From Dorea sp. AF36-15AT (lineage in GTDB: Bacteria; Bacillota; Clostridia; Lachnospirales; Lachnospiraceae), in assembly GCF_003477705.1 (NCBI RefSeq), contig NZ_QUDV01000001.1, forward strand, positions 124,001-188,000: a stretch of DNA of 64,000 nucleotides, given 5' to 3'. Of this stretch, positions 1 to 9,792 are shown piece by piece (the first letter of the stretch is position 1; each line of letters opens with the position of its first letter). The position numbers were made by a program, and so were the translations under genes. The notes beneath the pieces are model-generated. The model saw only the letters and a list, made by a program, of their open reading frames with translations. It made no database searches and was not told where the DNA came from.

Positions 1-918
1 TATATCCAAATAATAGAAATGTGCATTACTTCATTTTGTAAAATAGCTGTACCATTATATTTTATGTGTTCAGGGGCATTGTTACTTGGAAAAAATGAGG
101 ATATAAAAGAGTTACTCAGGAAAAGGGTATTAAAATATATAATAATAATTATTATATTTACAGTTTTATATTATATCATACTATCGTTTCGTGATGGCGG
201 TGAAATTGATATCAACTGGATTCTTAGAACAATATATACGAGTACGACCTTTAGCTTTTCGGGTGCATATTGGTTTTTATATGCGTATATTTCGTTTTTG
301 ATAATGCTTCCATTGCTAAAAATTATAGCGCAAAATATTACAGGGGAAGTACTAAAATACATACTTGGTATTTATGCTGTTTTTGGTGGGATTTTACCAA
401 TTTTTGAAAAATTTATGGGATTAGGAGGGATTGCCATATCAATCCCTATTGTATCGTATCAGACAATTTTTTATCCACTATTAGGTTATTGTATTGATCA
501 AAATCTGATTATAGAAAATGAGACAAAGGAACAAAAAATAATAGGTCTTATGGCATTAATATCTATTATAAGTAGTGTAAGTCTAACGCTAATAAGCTTT
601 AAACATGGAGAGGTATCAGAAACTTATTATACATTATTAGGCGGATTTGTAACAATTTTTACGTTTTTCATGATGAAAAAAATATGTGAAAAAAGGCAAT
701 ACAAATTTGGAAAAAGAAAAAAAGAAACTATTAGATGGATTAGTAATTGTACATTTGGAATCTTTTTGTTACATGGATATGCATTTATGACAATAAATGA
801 AGTTTTGAATCAGAATAGGTATTATGAGGCGTGGATTAAAGTAATATGTGTTTTTGTGATGAGTTTATTGGCTACAAGTGTATTAAAGAAAATTCCTGTT
901 ATAAATAGATTTATATGA
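1..918 (+). CDS. Acyltransferase family 3 membrane protein (5' end outside window)
   Basis: The reading frame is open from the first base, so the N-terminus lies outside the window; 305 residues are visible. The protein is very hydrophobic with about eight to nine membrane segments. The start of the visible part (VPLYFMCSGALLLG) matches the conserved VPxFFxxSGYLL segment near the N-terminus of acyltransferase family 3 (OafA/WecH-like) proteins, which O-acetylate surface sugars or peptidoglycan. About 40 residues carrying the first helix and its usual histidine are missing. The LFLLHGYAF-like stretch near the C-terminus also fits. The gene is strongly AT-rich, like the next one, from which it is separated by 57 bases. 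A role in acetylating the surface glycopolymer is inferred from context; the substrate cannot be read. Confidence 0.8.
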   Translation, partial: YIQIIEMCITSFCKIAVPLYFMCSGALLLGKNEDIKELLRKRVLKYIIIIIIFTVLYYIILSFRDGGEIDINWILRTIYTSTTFSFSGAYWFLYAYISFLIMLPLLKIIAQNITGEVLKYILGIYAVFGGILPIFEKFMGLGGIAISIPIVSYQTIFYPLLGYCIDQNLIIENETKEQKIIGLMALISIISSVSLTLISFKHGEVSETYYTLLGGFVTIFTFFMMKKICEKRQYKFGKRKKETIRWISNCTFGIFLLHGYAFMTINEVLNQNRYYEAWIKVICVFVMSLLATSVLKKIPVINRFI

Positions 919-975
919 GAAATGTCCCATGCTTTATAAAGCTATAAACAAATACAAGATAAAAGGAAATAAAAA

Positions 976-2808
976 ATGCAGCAAGATAAAATGAACATAA
1001 AGAAGAATGCTATAATAATTGTGAAGAGCGTTGGTTTGTTAGTATCAACGATAGTCATACTGTTATGTTTTAGTATTAAATGGATGTTTGAGACATGGGC
1101 AAATTTAACTATGGATGAATTAATATATCACCTTAAGGCTCCATTAGAAGGAACGAATGAGGATATGATATGGGGTTACATATTGAAATGTATATTGCCT
1201 ACAATTATTATCTTTATAATTGTATTCGCAATTATGAAGATGATAAATAAAAAAGGGAAAAAGAATGGTAAATTTTTAGGTGTAATATGCGTTGTTTCAA
1301 TAGGTGTGATGTGTATTAGTATATACAATGTATGGACTAAACTGGATGTTGGAGAATATATTTCAGGACAGAATGAATTTTCGACATTTATTGATGATAA
1401 TTATGTGGATCCCAGGAATGTTGATATTGTATTTCCGGAAAAAAAGAGAAATCTTATTTACATTTTTTTAGAGTCGATGGAAACAACCTATACAGATGAA
1501 AAAAATGGCGGAGCATTTGAAGAAAATGTAATTCCGGAACTCACAAAACTTGCACAAGAAAACGAAGATTTTTCTGGAAAAAGCAAGAAACTGAATGGAG
1601 GATATTCATTAACAGGAAGTACATGGACGATGGGGGCTATGTTTGCTCAGACATCTGGATTGCCATTAAAAATATCAATTAGTGCAAACGAAATGGATAC
1701 ACAGAAAAGCTTTTTTCCTGGGATTGTAACGATTGGTGATATTTTGGGCGATGCAGGATATTCGCAGACGTTAATGATAGGATCGGATGCAACTTTTGGC
1801 GGAAGACGGTTGTATTTTACAGACCATGGAAATTATGATATTTTTGATTATAACTATGTTGCGCAGCAAGGAATGTTATCTGATGAATATCCGGTATGGT
1901 GGGGATACGATGATAAAAAGTTATTTGAATTTGCAAAAGAAAAATTAAACGAATTATCAGATCAAGACGAACCTTTCAATTTGACTATGCTAACAGTTGA
2001 CACGCACTTTGAAGATGGATATGTATGTGATAAATGTGATGATAAATTTGTGGATGATCAGTATGCAAACGTAATTGCATGTTCGAGTAAGCAAGTAGAG
2101 GAATTTGTTGAATGGATTAAGCAGCAAGATTTTTATGAAGATACAACAATTGTTATATCAGGAGATCATCCAACGATGGATAGTGATTTTTGTGAAAATG
2201 TGGATGAAAATTATGGACGAAGAGTGTATACGGCATATATTAATGCAAGTGATAATCCGAAGAGTTCTATGGCAAGAACCTACACAACATTTGATAATTT
2301 TCCGACAACATTGGCTGCTATAGGAGTTACAATAGAGGGAAACAGACTAGGATTGGGTACTAATTTATTTTCAAGTGAGCAAACATTGTCTGAACGCTAT
2401 GGATTGGAAACTGAAGAAAAAGAAATGAAAAAGAATTCGGAATTGATGATAGAATTAGCTGATATCGATGAGAGTAGTGAAAGTCTGCTGATTAGAGAAG
2501 GAATAATACCTACTGGACAAATGACAGTAGGGGAGTATCAAATAGAAACAGGAATAATTCCTGTCCGTATAGAAAATATTACGGGAGGCGACAATATACA
2601 AGCTATTAATATAGCAGTTTGGAAAAAAGAAGATCAAAGTGATTTGCAATGGATTGAAATGCAGTATCAAGAAGATGAGAATTATGTGGCAGATATCGAT
2701 ATGAGTAAATTTGATTATGAACAAGGTGAGTATAATATTCATGCGTATGCAATTACCAATGATGGTGAACAGTATTTTATAGGAGGTGGAATGGGATATA
2801 AACAATAA
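976..2808 (+). CDS. LtaS/MdoB-like phosphoglycerol transferase (sulfatase fold)
   Basis: A 610-residue membrane protein with three N-terminal membrane segments (about 12-34, 66-88 and 101-118) followed by an extracellular sulfatase-fold domain (about 157-470) and a C-terminal beta-rich tail. Visible active-site elements are the metal-binding Glu in FLESME (about 166), the presumed nucleophilic Thr in YSLTGSTWT (about 213), His in VDTHFED (about 344) and the SGDHP motif (Asp397/His398). This pattern is that of LTA synthases and MdoB phosphoglycerol transferases, which move glycerol-phosphate from phosphatidylglycerol onto a polymer or glycan outside the cell. LtaS proteins usually have five membrane helices, so this three-helix form may decorate a glycan rather than polymerise LTA. 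It precedes the choline-binding protein genes by 35 bases and is AT-rich. Confidence 0.82.
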   Translation: MQQDKMNIKKNAIIIVKSVGLLVSTIVILLCFSIKWMFETWANLTMDELIYHLKAPLEGTNEDMIWGYILKCILPTIIIFIIVFAIMKMINKKGKKNGKFLGVICVVSIGVMCISIYNVWTKLDVGEYISGQNEFSTFIDDNYVDPRNVDIVFPEKKRNLIYIFLESMETTYTDEKNGGAFEENVIPELTKLAQENEDFSGKSKKLNGGYSLTGSTWTMGAMFAQTSGLPLKISISANEMDTQKSFFPGIVTIGDILGDAGYSQTLMIGSDATFGGRRLYFTDHGNYDIFDYNYVAQQGMLSDEYPVWWGYDDKKLFEFAKEKLNELSDQDEPFNLTMLTVDTHFEDGYVCDKCDDKFVDDQYANVIACSSKQVEEFVEWIKQQDFYEDTTIVISGDHPTMDSDFCENVDENYGRRVYTAYINASDNPKSSMARTYTTFDNFPTTLAAIGVTIEGNRLGLGTNLFSSEQTLSERYGLETEEKEMKKNSELMIELADIDESSESLLIREGIIPTGQMTVGEYQIETGIIPVRIENITGGDNIQAINIAVWKKEDQSDLQWIEMQYQEDENYVADIDMSKFDYEQGEYNIHAYAITNDGEQYFIGGGMGYKQ

Positions 2809-2843
2809 TAGTTACTTGTTAATATGAGAATGAGGAGGAAAAG

Positions 2844-4856
2844 ATGAAAAAGAGAGTAAAAGGAATACTGTTAGCTACGTTTTTAGTATGTTTTAGTTGC
2901 TCATTTGTGTCATATGGAATGGAACAAAAAGCTGTAGAAAACATCGAAAATGAGGAATCAACCGATGGCGAGCTGAAGATTGAGAAACAGATGGATAATC
3001 AGGAAGTGATTATACCTGAAGTCGAAAATGAAACAGAAACAATGCCAACTCATGTTGGATGGTATGTAAATGAAAATGGAGATACATACTATTATAATCA
3101 GGATGGATCATTGTACTATGGATGGCGATACGAAAGTGGCAAATGGTATTATCTTGATGGAACGAATGTAGATAACCCTGGAAGCATGGCTACAGATACT
3201 ATTGTTAAAGTAGGAGCACAGTATTATTGCTTTAATAAAGATGGTGTTATGCAGTCAATGGGTTGGATACTGCGCCCAGAAGGTTGGTATTATGCGAATG
3301 CAGATGGAAGTCTGGTGTTGGGATGGAGATATATTAATGGAGTGTGGTATTATTTAGACGGAAATAACACAGAACATCCAGGACTGATGGCAGACAATTG
3401 CGTAAAAAATATAGGAGGAAGTAATTTCTATTTTGCAGCCGGAGGAGCAATGCGAACAGGCTGGTTGCTATATCCGGAAGGCTGGTATTATGCGGACTCT
3501 AGTGGAGCACAGGCAATCGGATGGAGATATATTAATGGAGTATGGTATTATTTAGACGGAAATAACACAGAACATCCAGGACTGATGGTAGACAATTGCG
3601 TAAAAAATATAGGAGGAAGTAATTTCTATTTTGCAGCCGGAGGAGCAATGCGAACAGGCTGGTTGCTATATCCGGAAGGCTGGTATTATGCGGACTCTAG
3701 TGGAGCACAGGCAATTGGATGGAGATATATACATAATACATGGTATTATTTTGATGGAAATAATGAGCAGTATCCGGGATTAATGGTGGAAAACTGTGTA
3801 AAGGATATTCAGGGTTATAAATATCATTTTAGTGCTGGGGGTGCAATGCAGTTCGGCTGGTTACGTTATCCAGAGGGCTGGTACTATGCTAATACGAGTG
3901 GAGCGCAGGCAATAGGGTGGCAACGAATAGGAAATGCTTGGTACTATTTTGATGGAAATAATGAAGAATATCCGGGATTAATGGTTAGTGATTGTACGAA
4001 AGAAATAAACGGAAATGCATATATATTTAATGCAAGTGGAGCAATGCGTGAAGGTTGGTATTATGATAATGGGGATTGGTATTATTATGATCATTCTGGC
4101 TTAATTGCTTCTGGTTGGCGTGCGATTAATGGCTACTGGTATTTCATGGATCCAGATAATGATAATAAAATGGTAAATTATGGGTGGAAATTGTTTGGTA
4201 ATTATTGGTACTTTTTCCATAACAGTGGAGCAATGGCAACAAACTGGCTTGCAATAGGAGGAAATTGGTATTTTCTTTCCAGTGATGGGGCAATGAAAAC
4301 GGGATGGCAGAATGTTGGTGGTACTTGGTATTATATGTATACTGCAAATGATTCTCACGGTGGTTCAGAAGGTGTGATGGCGAGAAATTGTTATATAGAC
4401 GGGTATTATCTTAGTGCAAATGGAGCAATGTTATCACCAGAAGCAGCTAGATTGGTGTTGCGTGCACAGCCGTATAGTAGTAGAACAGGATATCTAATAC
4501 TTGTGGATCGGGCAGCATGTCGAACAACTATTTTTGCAGGAAGTGCTGGAGCATGGAATCTGCTTTATGATTGGCAGTGCGCACCGGGCAAACCATCTAC
4601 TCCAACAGTAGGAGGCGAATTTACGGTGGGATCAAAGGGATATTATTTTGATTCAGGAAATGCAAGATGTTATTGGTATACGCAGTTTTATGGAGATTAT
4701 CTGTTCCATAGTGTATTATATAGCAAATATAATGGTCGACTTATGGATGGTCGTGTTGGTATGCAGTTATCTCATGGTTGTGTAAGATTACCTATCGAGA
4801 AAGCTAAATGGATATATGATAATATTCCAACCGGAACAAAAGTAGTAGTGTTTTAA
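2844..4856 (+). CDS. Choline-binding repeat protein with C-terminal L,D-transpeptidase domain
   Basis: A 670-residue secreted protein. Residues 1-26 form a signal peptide (KKR, then a hydrophobic core), followed by an acidic Glu/Asn/Thr-rich linker to about residue 68. Residues 70-530 are a tract of about 20-residue cell-wall/choline-binding repeats of the GW...WYY...G.M.TGW type. The C-terminus (about 545-670) is a YkuD L,D-transpeptidase domain with the signature SHGCVRL (His644, Cys646, Arg648). Such enzymes form 3-3 peptidoglycan cross-links or attach proteins. The binding module would hold it on phosphocholine-bearing polymer. A 198-base block (66 residues) is repeated almost perfectly within the tract. 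RBS GAGGAGG lies before the ATG. It is the first of four consecutive choline-binding wall enzymes. Choline specificity is inferred from the nearby lic genes. Confidence 0.88.
   Translation: MKKRVKGILLATFLVCFSCSFVSYGMEQKAVENIENEESTDGELKIEKQMDNQEVIIPEVENETETMPTHVGWYVNENGDTYYYNQDGSLYYGWRYESGKWYYLDGTNVDNPGSMATDTIVKVGAQYYCFNKDGVMQSMGWILRPEGWYYANADGSLVLGWRYINGVWYYLDGNNTEHPGLMADNCVKNIGGSNFYFAAGGAMRTGWLLYPEGWYYADSSGAQAIGWRYINGVWYYLDGNNTEHPGLMVDNCVKNIGGSNFYFAAGGAMRTGWLLYPEGWYYADSSGAQAIGWRYIHNTWYYFDGNNEQYPGLMVENCVKDIQGYKYHFSAGGAMQFGWLRYPEGWYYANTSGAQAIGWQRIGNAWYYFDGNNEEYPGLMVSDCTKEINGNAYIFNASGAMREGWYYDNGDWYYYDHSGLIASGWRAINGYWYFMDPDNDNKMVNYGWKLFGNYWYFFHNSGAMATNWLAIGGNWYFLSSDGAMKTGWQNVGGTWYYMYTANDSHGGSEGVMARNCYIDGYYLSANGAMLSPEAARLVLRAQPYSSRTGYLILVDRAACRTTIFAGSAGAWNLLYDWQCAPGKPSTPTVGGEFTVGSKGYYFDSGNARCYWYTQFYGDYLFHSVLYSKYNGRLMDGRVGMQLSHGCVRLPIEKAKWIYDNIPTGTKVVVF
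3321..3716 (+). repeat. Two near-identical 198-bp tandem units in a binding-repeat tract
   Basis: Units start at 3321 and 3519, and a diverging third starts at 3717. Each encodes 66 residues, about three choline-binding repeats including the segment NIGGSNFYFAAGGAM. The two full units are almost base-identical, which indicates recent duplication or gene conversion. Closely related DNA recurs in the gene at 8005. Confidence 0.85.
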
Positions 4857-4870
4857 GTCTATATAGAAAG

Positions 4871-4909
4871 AGAGGTAGATGACATTGGCGATTCTGCCCC
4901 TCTTTTTTT
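4871..4909 (+). terminator. Probable intrinsic terminator after the L,D-transpeptidase gene
   Basis: AGAGG (4871-4875) pairs with CCTCT (4899-4903), with TAGA/TCTG extending the stem, followed by a run of seven T. The stem is short and interrupted, so confidence is moderate. Confidence 0.5.
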
Positions 4910-4910
4910 G

Positions 4911-4939
4911 TTGCGAGGATTACAATAATAAAGTATAAT
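4911..4939 (+). promoter_or_regulatory. Probable sigma-A promoter of the amidase/glucosaminidase gene
   Basis: TTGCGA (4911-4916), a 17-base spacer, then a perfect TATAAT (4934-4939). It starts just after the upstream terminator's T-run and lies 39 bases before the chosen ATG. Confidence 0.6.
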
Positions 4940-4978
4940 AGCGAAGTGACGAAGCGTTTTAACAAAGGGGAGGGGACA

Positions 4979-7873
4979 ATGAAAGGACTTAAAAGAATGG
5001 TAGCGGTGTTTTTGGCGGCAGTTATGCTTTGTTTGATGCCAGTAACGGATATGAGTGTTATGGCAGAAGAAATATCAGATACAACCGTTACAGAAAATGA
5101 TAGCTATCAGATAGAGAAGAGTGAAATAGAGAAAAATGTGGAAGCGGATTCAGGTCAAGATGAATCACAGATTGAAGAAGTAGAAAGTCAAGAGGTGGTA
5201 TCGAACGGACTGCTGAATTATGTAGGAATTGATAAACCATATCTGACTTCTCCTGATACGCAAAAGATTGTAGTCTCATATGGGGATGGTACAGAAGCTA
5301 TATCAGAAGCAAAGATTGTATATCAAAAAGCGGATGGAACAATTTTTGAAGATACTATGTCTTCCAGACAGGAAGAATTATTTCTGTTTGAACATTCATT
5401 TTCGGGTGAGGATAAAGGAACATATACATTACTTCGATTTGTGTATGTGGAGGATGGCGTAGAGCAGACAATCGAATTGCAAGACATAGATGTGGAAGCC
5501 ATGTTTGGTGTTGATGAAGAGTATCCTGGTTATAATTCAGACTCTTCCGATGTGATTTCGCAAGAAGAAATCGACACGTCTGTAGTAAGTATAGATTCGG
5601 ATGAGGTGGCTACAGCGCAGGGAGAAATTGCGGATGCTATTGGTAATACAGAAGAGGAGGAAGGAATTGCTACATATAGTTCAGATGAACAGACTAAAAA
5701 TGGAAATGTAATAGTGGTATTGGATCCTGGTCATGGAGGAACTGATAGCGGTGCTGTTGGTAATGGATTACAGGAGAAGGATCTCACATTAAAAATTGCA
5801 AAATATTGCAAAGAGGAATTAGAGAAGTATTCTGGTGTGGCAGTTTATATGACAAGAGAGGATGATAGATACCTTGGAAATAGAGTTGGCGATGCAGCCT
5901 CAGATCTCGCTAATCGTGTGAATAAAGCGAAGGAATGGGGAGCAGATTTGTTGGTAAGCATTCATATAAATTCTGGTGGAGGTCAGGGAGTTGAAGTATA
6001 TTATCCAAACAGCAATTATAATTCGGCAATTGGACAAGAAGGCAAAGATTCTGCTCAGAAGATTTTAGATGAATTGTTGAAATTGGGATTGAAAAATCGT
6101 GGTATTAAAATCCGTTCTGCTAATTATGATACGTATCCAGATGGATCGCTGGAAGATTGGTATGGAATTATACGACGTAGCAAATATGAAGGATTTCCGG
6201 GTATTATTGTAGAACATGCATTTATAGATAATGTAAATGATGCAGAAAAACTGAAGGATGAATCTTTTTTAAAGCAATGCGGAGTTGCTGATGCAACAGG
6301 TATTGCGAATCATTTTGGATTGTCAAAAGGACATTGGGAGTTGGATGGAAGTCAGTGGAAGTATAGTAATGGAGATGGTACATACAAGACATCGCAGTGG
6401 TTATTGTTAAATGGAGTATGGTATTATTTTGATGCGAAAGGCATTATGCAGACAGGTTGGACAAAAGTAGGGGATGCCACATATTATATGGATGCCGGTG
6501 GAGCAATGCGGACAGGTTGGCTGTATTTGGATGATACATGGTACTATCTTGGAACTAGTGGCGCAAGAGTGGCTGACTGTTGGCAGTGGATTAACAATAA
6601 ATGCTATTATTTTGATAATGATGGATGTATGGCTGCGAATACTTGGATAGGAGATTCTTATGTAGATACCAGTGGAGCATGGGTGCCAGGAAAACAAAAA
6701 GTTGTATCAGGTTGGAAAGTAGTATCTGGGCGATGGAAATATATGGAATCGAACGGAGAATACGTAAAATCCAGATGGCTGTTAGTGGGAAGTACATGGT
6801 ATCACTTTGATGCAAATGGCTGGATGCAAACAGGATGGTTATTGACAGGGAACACATGGTATTATCTTGAATCCAGTGGTGCAATGATAGCGGGAAGATG
6901 GCAATGGGTCAATGGGAAATGCTATTATTTTGATAATAATGGATACATGATGGCAAATACATGGGTAGGAGATTCTTACGTAGATGCCAGTGGAGCATGG
7001 ATACCTGGAAAACAGAAGCCGACGCCAGGCTGGAAAGTAGTATCTGGGCGATGGAAATATATGGAATCGAACGGAGAATACGTAAAATCCAGATGGCTGT
7101 TAGTGGGAAGTACATGGTATCACTTTGATGCAAATGGCTGGATGCAAACAGGATGGTTATTGACAGGGAATACATGGTATTATCTTGAATCCAGTGGCGC
7201 AATGATAGCGGGAAGATGGCAATGGATCAATGGGAAATGCTATTATTTTGATAATAATGGATGTATGGCGAGTGATACCTGGATTGGTAATTGGTATGTG
7301 GATGCGAACGGTGCATGGATTCCAGATAAACAAAAGCTAACAAATATCATGGGGACTTCTTCAGTGACAGCCTTACAATTATCAAATTTTTATAAAGCAA
7401 TGAATAAAAAATATCCATCTTACTATTCGCAGAATGATAAAGAAGCTAAGACTATAGAAGACTTCTGTAAGATTTATGTCGAAGAGTGTAAGAAGGAAGG
7501 TGTAAGAGTAGAAGTTGCATTTGCGCAGGCAATGGTTGAAACAGGATATCTCTCATTTGGCGGAGATGTTGATATATCACAGTATAATTTTGCTGGCATG
7601 GGAGCTACTGGAAATGGAGTGAAAGGCAATTCGTTCAGTACAGTTCGTCTTGGTATACGTGCGCAGGTTCAGCATTTGAAATGTTATGCGTCAACAGACA
7701 AACTGAATGGAGATCGTGTTGATCCGAGATGGGGAGAGTGGCTTAGAGGTAAAGCACCGTATGTTGAATGGCTTAGTATTCCTAATAATCCATACGGAAC
7801 AGGATGGGCAGGATCGGCTACATATGCTGAAGTGATAAAGGGTATCATGGAAAATATTAATAAATATAATTAG
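4979..7873 (+). CDS. Choline-binding autolysin: N-acetylmuramoyl-L-alanine amidase plus endo-N-acetylglucosaminidase
   Basis: A 964-residue secreted bifunctional autolysin. The start chosen is ATG 4979, directly after AAAGGGGAGGGG and opening a signal peptide (MKGLKRM, hydrophobic core, VMAEE); a GTG at 4946 is in frame but lacks a ribosome site. After an acidic linker and a beta-rich region (about 75-180), an Amidase_3 domain (about 243-440) shows LDPGHGG with zinc His252, Glu267 in GLQEKDL, SIHIN, and the catalytic Glu in VEHAF. About 445-805 are choline-binding-type repeats. The last 150 residues are a LytG/LytD-like glucosaminidase domain with the catalytic Glu in QAMVETGYLSFGG. Together these would cut both the peptide-glycan bond and the glycan strand, probably for daughter-cell separation. 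The repeats contain a 318-base tandem duplication. Confidence 0.9.
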   Translation: MKGLKRMVAVFLAAVMLCLMPVTDMSVMAEEISDTTVTENDSYQIEKSEIEKNVEADSGQDESQIEEVESQEVVSNGLLNYVGIDKPYLTSPDTQKIVVSYGDGTEAISEAKIVYQKADGTIFEDTMSSRQEELFLFEHSFSGEDKGTYTLLRFVYVEDGVEQTIELQDIDVEAMFGVDEEYPGYNSDSSDVISQEEIDTSVVSIDSDEVATAQGEIADAIGNTEEEEGIATYSSDEQTKNGNVIVVLDPGHGGTDSGAVGNGLQEKDLTLKIAKYCKEELEKYSGVAVYMTREDDRYLGNRVGDAASDLANRVNKAKEWGADLLVSIHINSGGGQGVEVYYPNSNYNSAIGQEGKDSAQKILDELLKLGLKNRGIKIRSANYDTYPDGSLEDWYGIIRRSKYEGFPGIIVEHAFIDNVNDAEKLKDESFLKQCGVADATGIANHFGLSKGHWELDGSQWKYSNGDGTYKTSQWLLLNGVWYYFDAKGIMQTGWTKVGDATYYMDAGGAMRTGWLYLDDTWYYLGTSGARVADCWQWINNKCYYFDNDGCMAANTWIGDSYVDTSGAWVPGKQKVVSGWKVVSGRWKYMESNGEYVKSRWLLVGSTWYHFDANGWMQTGWLLTGNTWYYLESSGAMIAGRWQWVNGKCYYFDNNGYMMANTWVGDSYVDASGAWIPGKQKPTPGWKVVSGRWKYMESNGEYVKSRWLLVGSTWYHFDANGWMQTGWLLTGNTWYYLESSGAMIAGRWQWINGKCYYFDNNGCMASDTWIGNWYVDANGAWIPDKQKLTNIMGTSSVTALQLSNFYKAMNKKYPSYYSQNDKEAKTIEDFCKIYVEECKKEGVRVEVAFAQAMVETGYLSFGGDVDISQYNFAGMGATGNGVKGNSFSTVRLGIRAQVQHLKCYASTDKLNGDRVDPRWGEWLRGKAPYVEWLSIPNNPYGTGWAGSATYAEVIKGIMENINKYN
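6710..7345 (+). repeat. Two 318-bp near-identical tandem units in the autolysin gene
   Basis: Units begin at 6710 and 7028 (106 residues each, starting GWKVVSGRWKYMESNG). Long stretches are base-identical; differences cluster at the unit ends. The block covers about five choline-binding repeats, so unit copy number could vary by recombination. Confidence 0.85.
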
Positions 7874-7877
7874 TTGT

Positions 7878-7919
7878 AAAGAGACGTTTCTTGCATGACG
7901 CAAAGGAATGTCTCTTTTT
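7878..7919 (+). terminator. Intrinsic terminator after the autolysin gene
   Basis: AAAGAGAC (7878-7885) pairs with GTCTCTTT (7910-7917), with an inner imperfect extension (TTTC/GGAA, TTGC/GCAA) and a T-run. Confidence 0.75.
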
Positions 7920-8004
7920 GATTTATAGTGGAATAGTATGGAAAATTCAAAAAGATATTGATACAATAGCAGTATAGATAATTTATAGGAGAGGAAAGGG
8001 AGAA

Positions 8005-9774
8005 ATGATTCAAAAAGTACGAAAGATTTTCATGGGATTTCTAGTATTGACATTATGTGTTCCGATGAACACGGTGTTTGCAGAAGGAACGAATGGACAC
8101 TCAAAAGAAGTTCAAAGTATATCATTACAGGAGGATTCGCAAAAAGAAGAAAAATCTGAAAATGAAAATTTACAAGTTCCAACAGAATCAGTAACAGGAG
8201 AAAATATTGACGATTCGGGAAACGTAGATTTTCCGCAAGAACCGGAGGTTCCATCATCAGAGTGGACAAGCGGATGGAATTTTTATGAAGGAAATTGGTA
8301 TTATGCCAAAGAAGAGAATACATTATATTTTGGTTGGATTTATCTGAATTCAAAATGGTATTATCTTGATGGGGAAAATGCAGGAATTATGGCTTGTAAT
8401 GAGATGAAAAAAATAGGCGATAGTTATTATGCATTTGATGGTAGTGGTGCAATGCAGATAGGCTGGGTGCTTCGACCGGAAGGATGGTATTATACAGATG
8501 CGAGTGGAGCGCAGGCAATTGGTTGGAGATACATTCGAGGAGTATGGTATTATCTTGATGGAGCTGATACAGAGCATCCTGGATTGATGGCAGATAATTG
8601 TACAAGAAACATAGGAGGAAGTAATTTCTACTTTGCAGCCGGCGGAGCAATGCAGACAGGGTGGGTGCTTCGACCAGAAGGCTGGTATTATGCAGATGGC
8701 AGTGGAGCACAGACTATAGGTTGGAGAAAGATTGGTAATGTATGGTATTACCTGGACGGAGATAATGCAGAGTATCCAGGATTAATGATTAGTGATTGCT
8801 CGAAAGAAATAAATGGAAATACATATACGTTCAGAGTCAGTGGAGCAATGGCAACGGGATGGTACCAGAATGGAAATGACTGGTATTATTATGATGCATC
8901 AGGTCTTGTAGCGTCTGGCTGGAGGAATATAAAAGGATATTGGTATTATTTAGATCCGGCAGAGAATAATAAGATGGCAAATAGTGGCTGGAGATTAATT
9001 GGTGATAACTGGTATTTCTTCTATGGAAGCGGTGCTATGGCGACTAATTGGCTTGCGTTGAATGGTGAGTGGTATTGGTTTTCCGGTGATGGAGCAATGA
9101 AGACAGGCTGGCAGGTTGCTGGTGGTGTCTGGTATTATATGTACACTAAGAATGATACTCATGGCGGTTCAGAAGGTGTCATGGCAAAGAATACAGTAAT
9201 TGATGGATTTGTAGTACATGAAAATGGAGCGTATATTCGGGCTAAGAATAAATTGGGATGGCAGAATCCGGCTGGCTATCCGCAGGTAAGTTCATTGACT
9301 GTTATGCTCCCATCATATTGTACAGGGTATTTTACATACGTTACGCCGTCACGTATTTCAATATATGCATCACGACAGGAATGTGTTGATGCATTTATTG
9401 CAAGAGCATATGAATATCTCGGAACAAGATACATTGAGCCATGGTCAAGTTATCCGGGAGACGCAGTTGACTGTTCCGGATTTGTATTACAGTGTTTGTA
9501 TGCAACTGGAATGGATCTTGGAATTTATAATCCATATAATCATAGATGGATAGCATCACAGACATATAATTCAATGAATTGGTATAATAATAATACTTTT
9601 ATGCCGGTTAGTACAAATTCTTTGCAACGTGGAGATTTGGTATATTATAGAGGACACGTAGCGATATATCTTGGAAATGGGCAGATAATTGACTCATGGC
9701 CGGGACAGGGAGTGTCTGTAAAACCAATTGGAAGCAGAGGAAGAGTGATTGGTGCAGCAAGACCATATGTATAA
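8005..9774 (+). CDS. Choline-binding repeat protein with C-terminal NlpC/P60 peptidase domain
   Basis: A 589-residue secreted protein: signal peptide (about 1-27, ending VFAEG), acidic Glu/Ser linker to about 88, choline-binding repeats from about 90 to 425, and an NlpC/P60 domain (about 455-589). The catalytic Cys is in DAVDCSGFV and the His in GHVAIYLGNG; the QRGDLVYY motif is also typical. NlpC/P60 enzymes cleave within peptidoglycan stem peptides. The N-terminal half closely resembles the L,D-transpeptidase protein encoded at 2844, including the NIGGSNFYFAAGGAM segment, so the two share a binding scaffold with exchanged C-terminal catalytic domains. RBS GAGAGGAAAGGGAG precedes the ATG. 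Only about 18 bases separate it from the next gene, suggesting co-transcription. Confidence 0.88.
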   Translation: MIQKVRKIFMGFLVLTLCVPMNTVFAEGTNGHSKEVQSISLQEDSQKEEKSENENLQVPTESVTGENIDDSGNVDFPQEPEVPSSEWTSGWNFYEGNWYYAKEENTLYFGWIYLNSKWYYLDGENAGIMACNEMKKIGDSYYAFDGSGAMQIGWVLRPEGWYYTDASGAQAIGWRYIRGVWYYLDGADTEHPGLMADNCTRNIGGSNFYFAAGGAMQTGWVLRPEGWYYADGSGAQTIGWRKIGNVWYYLDGDNAEYPGLMISDCSKEINGNTYTFRVSGAMATGWYQNGNDWYYYDASGLVASGWRNIKGYWYYLDPAENNKMANSGWRLIGDNWYFFYGSGAMATNWLALNGEWYWFSGDGAMKTGWQVAGGVWYYMYTKNDTHGGSEGVMAKNTVIDGFVVHENGAYIRAKNKLGWQNPAGYPQVSSLTVMLPSYCTGYFTYVTPSRISIYASRQECVDAFIARAYEYLGTRYIEPWSSYPGDAVDCSGFVLQCLYATGMDLGIYNPYNHRWIASQTYNSMNWYNNNTFMPVSTNSLQRGDLVYYRGHVAIYLGNGQIIDSWPGQGVSVKPIGSRGRVIGAARPYV

Positions 9775-9792
9775 ATAGTGAAAGGAATGAGT

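Noticed and set aside
6407..7202. Minus-strand open frames in the choline-binding repeat tracts (also near 4100-4360, 8350-8710 and 11200-11680)
   Set aside because: Antisense shadows of Trp/Tyr/Gly-rich repeats; they repeat with the repeat units and lack start signals.
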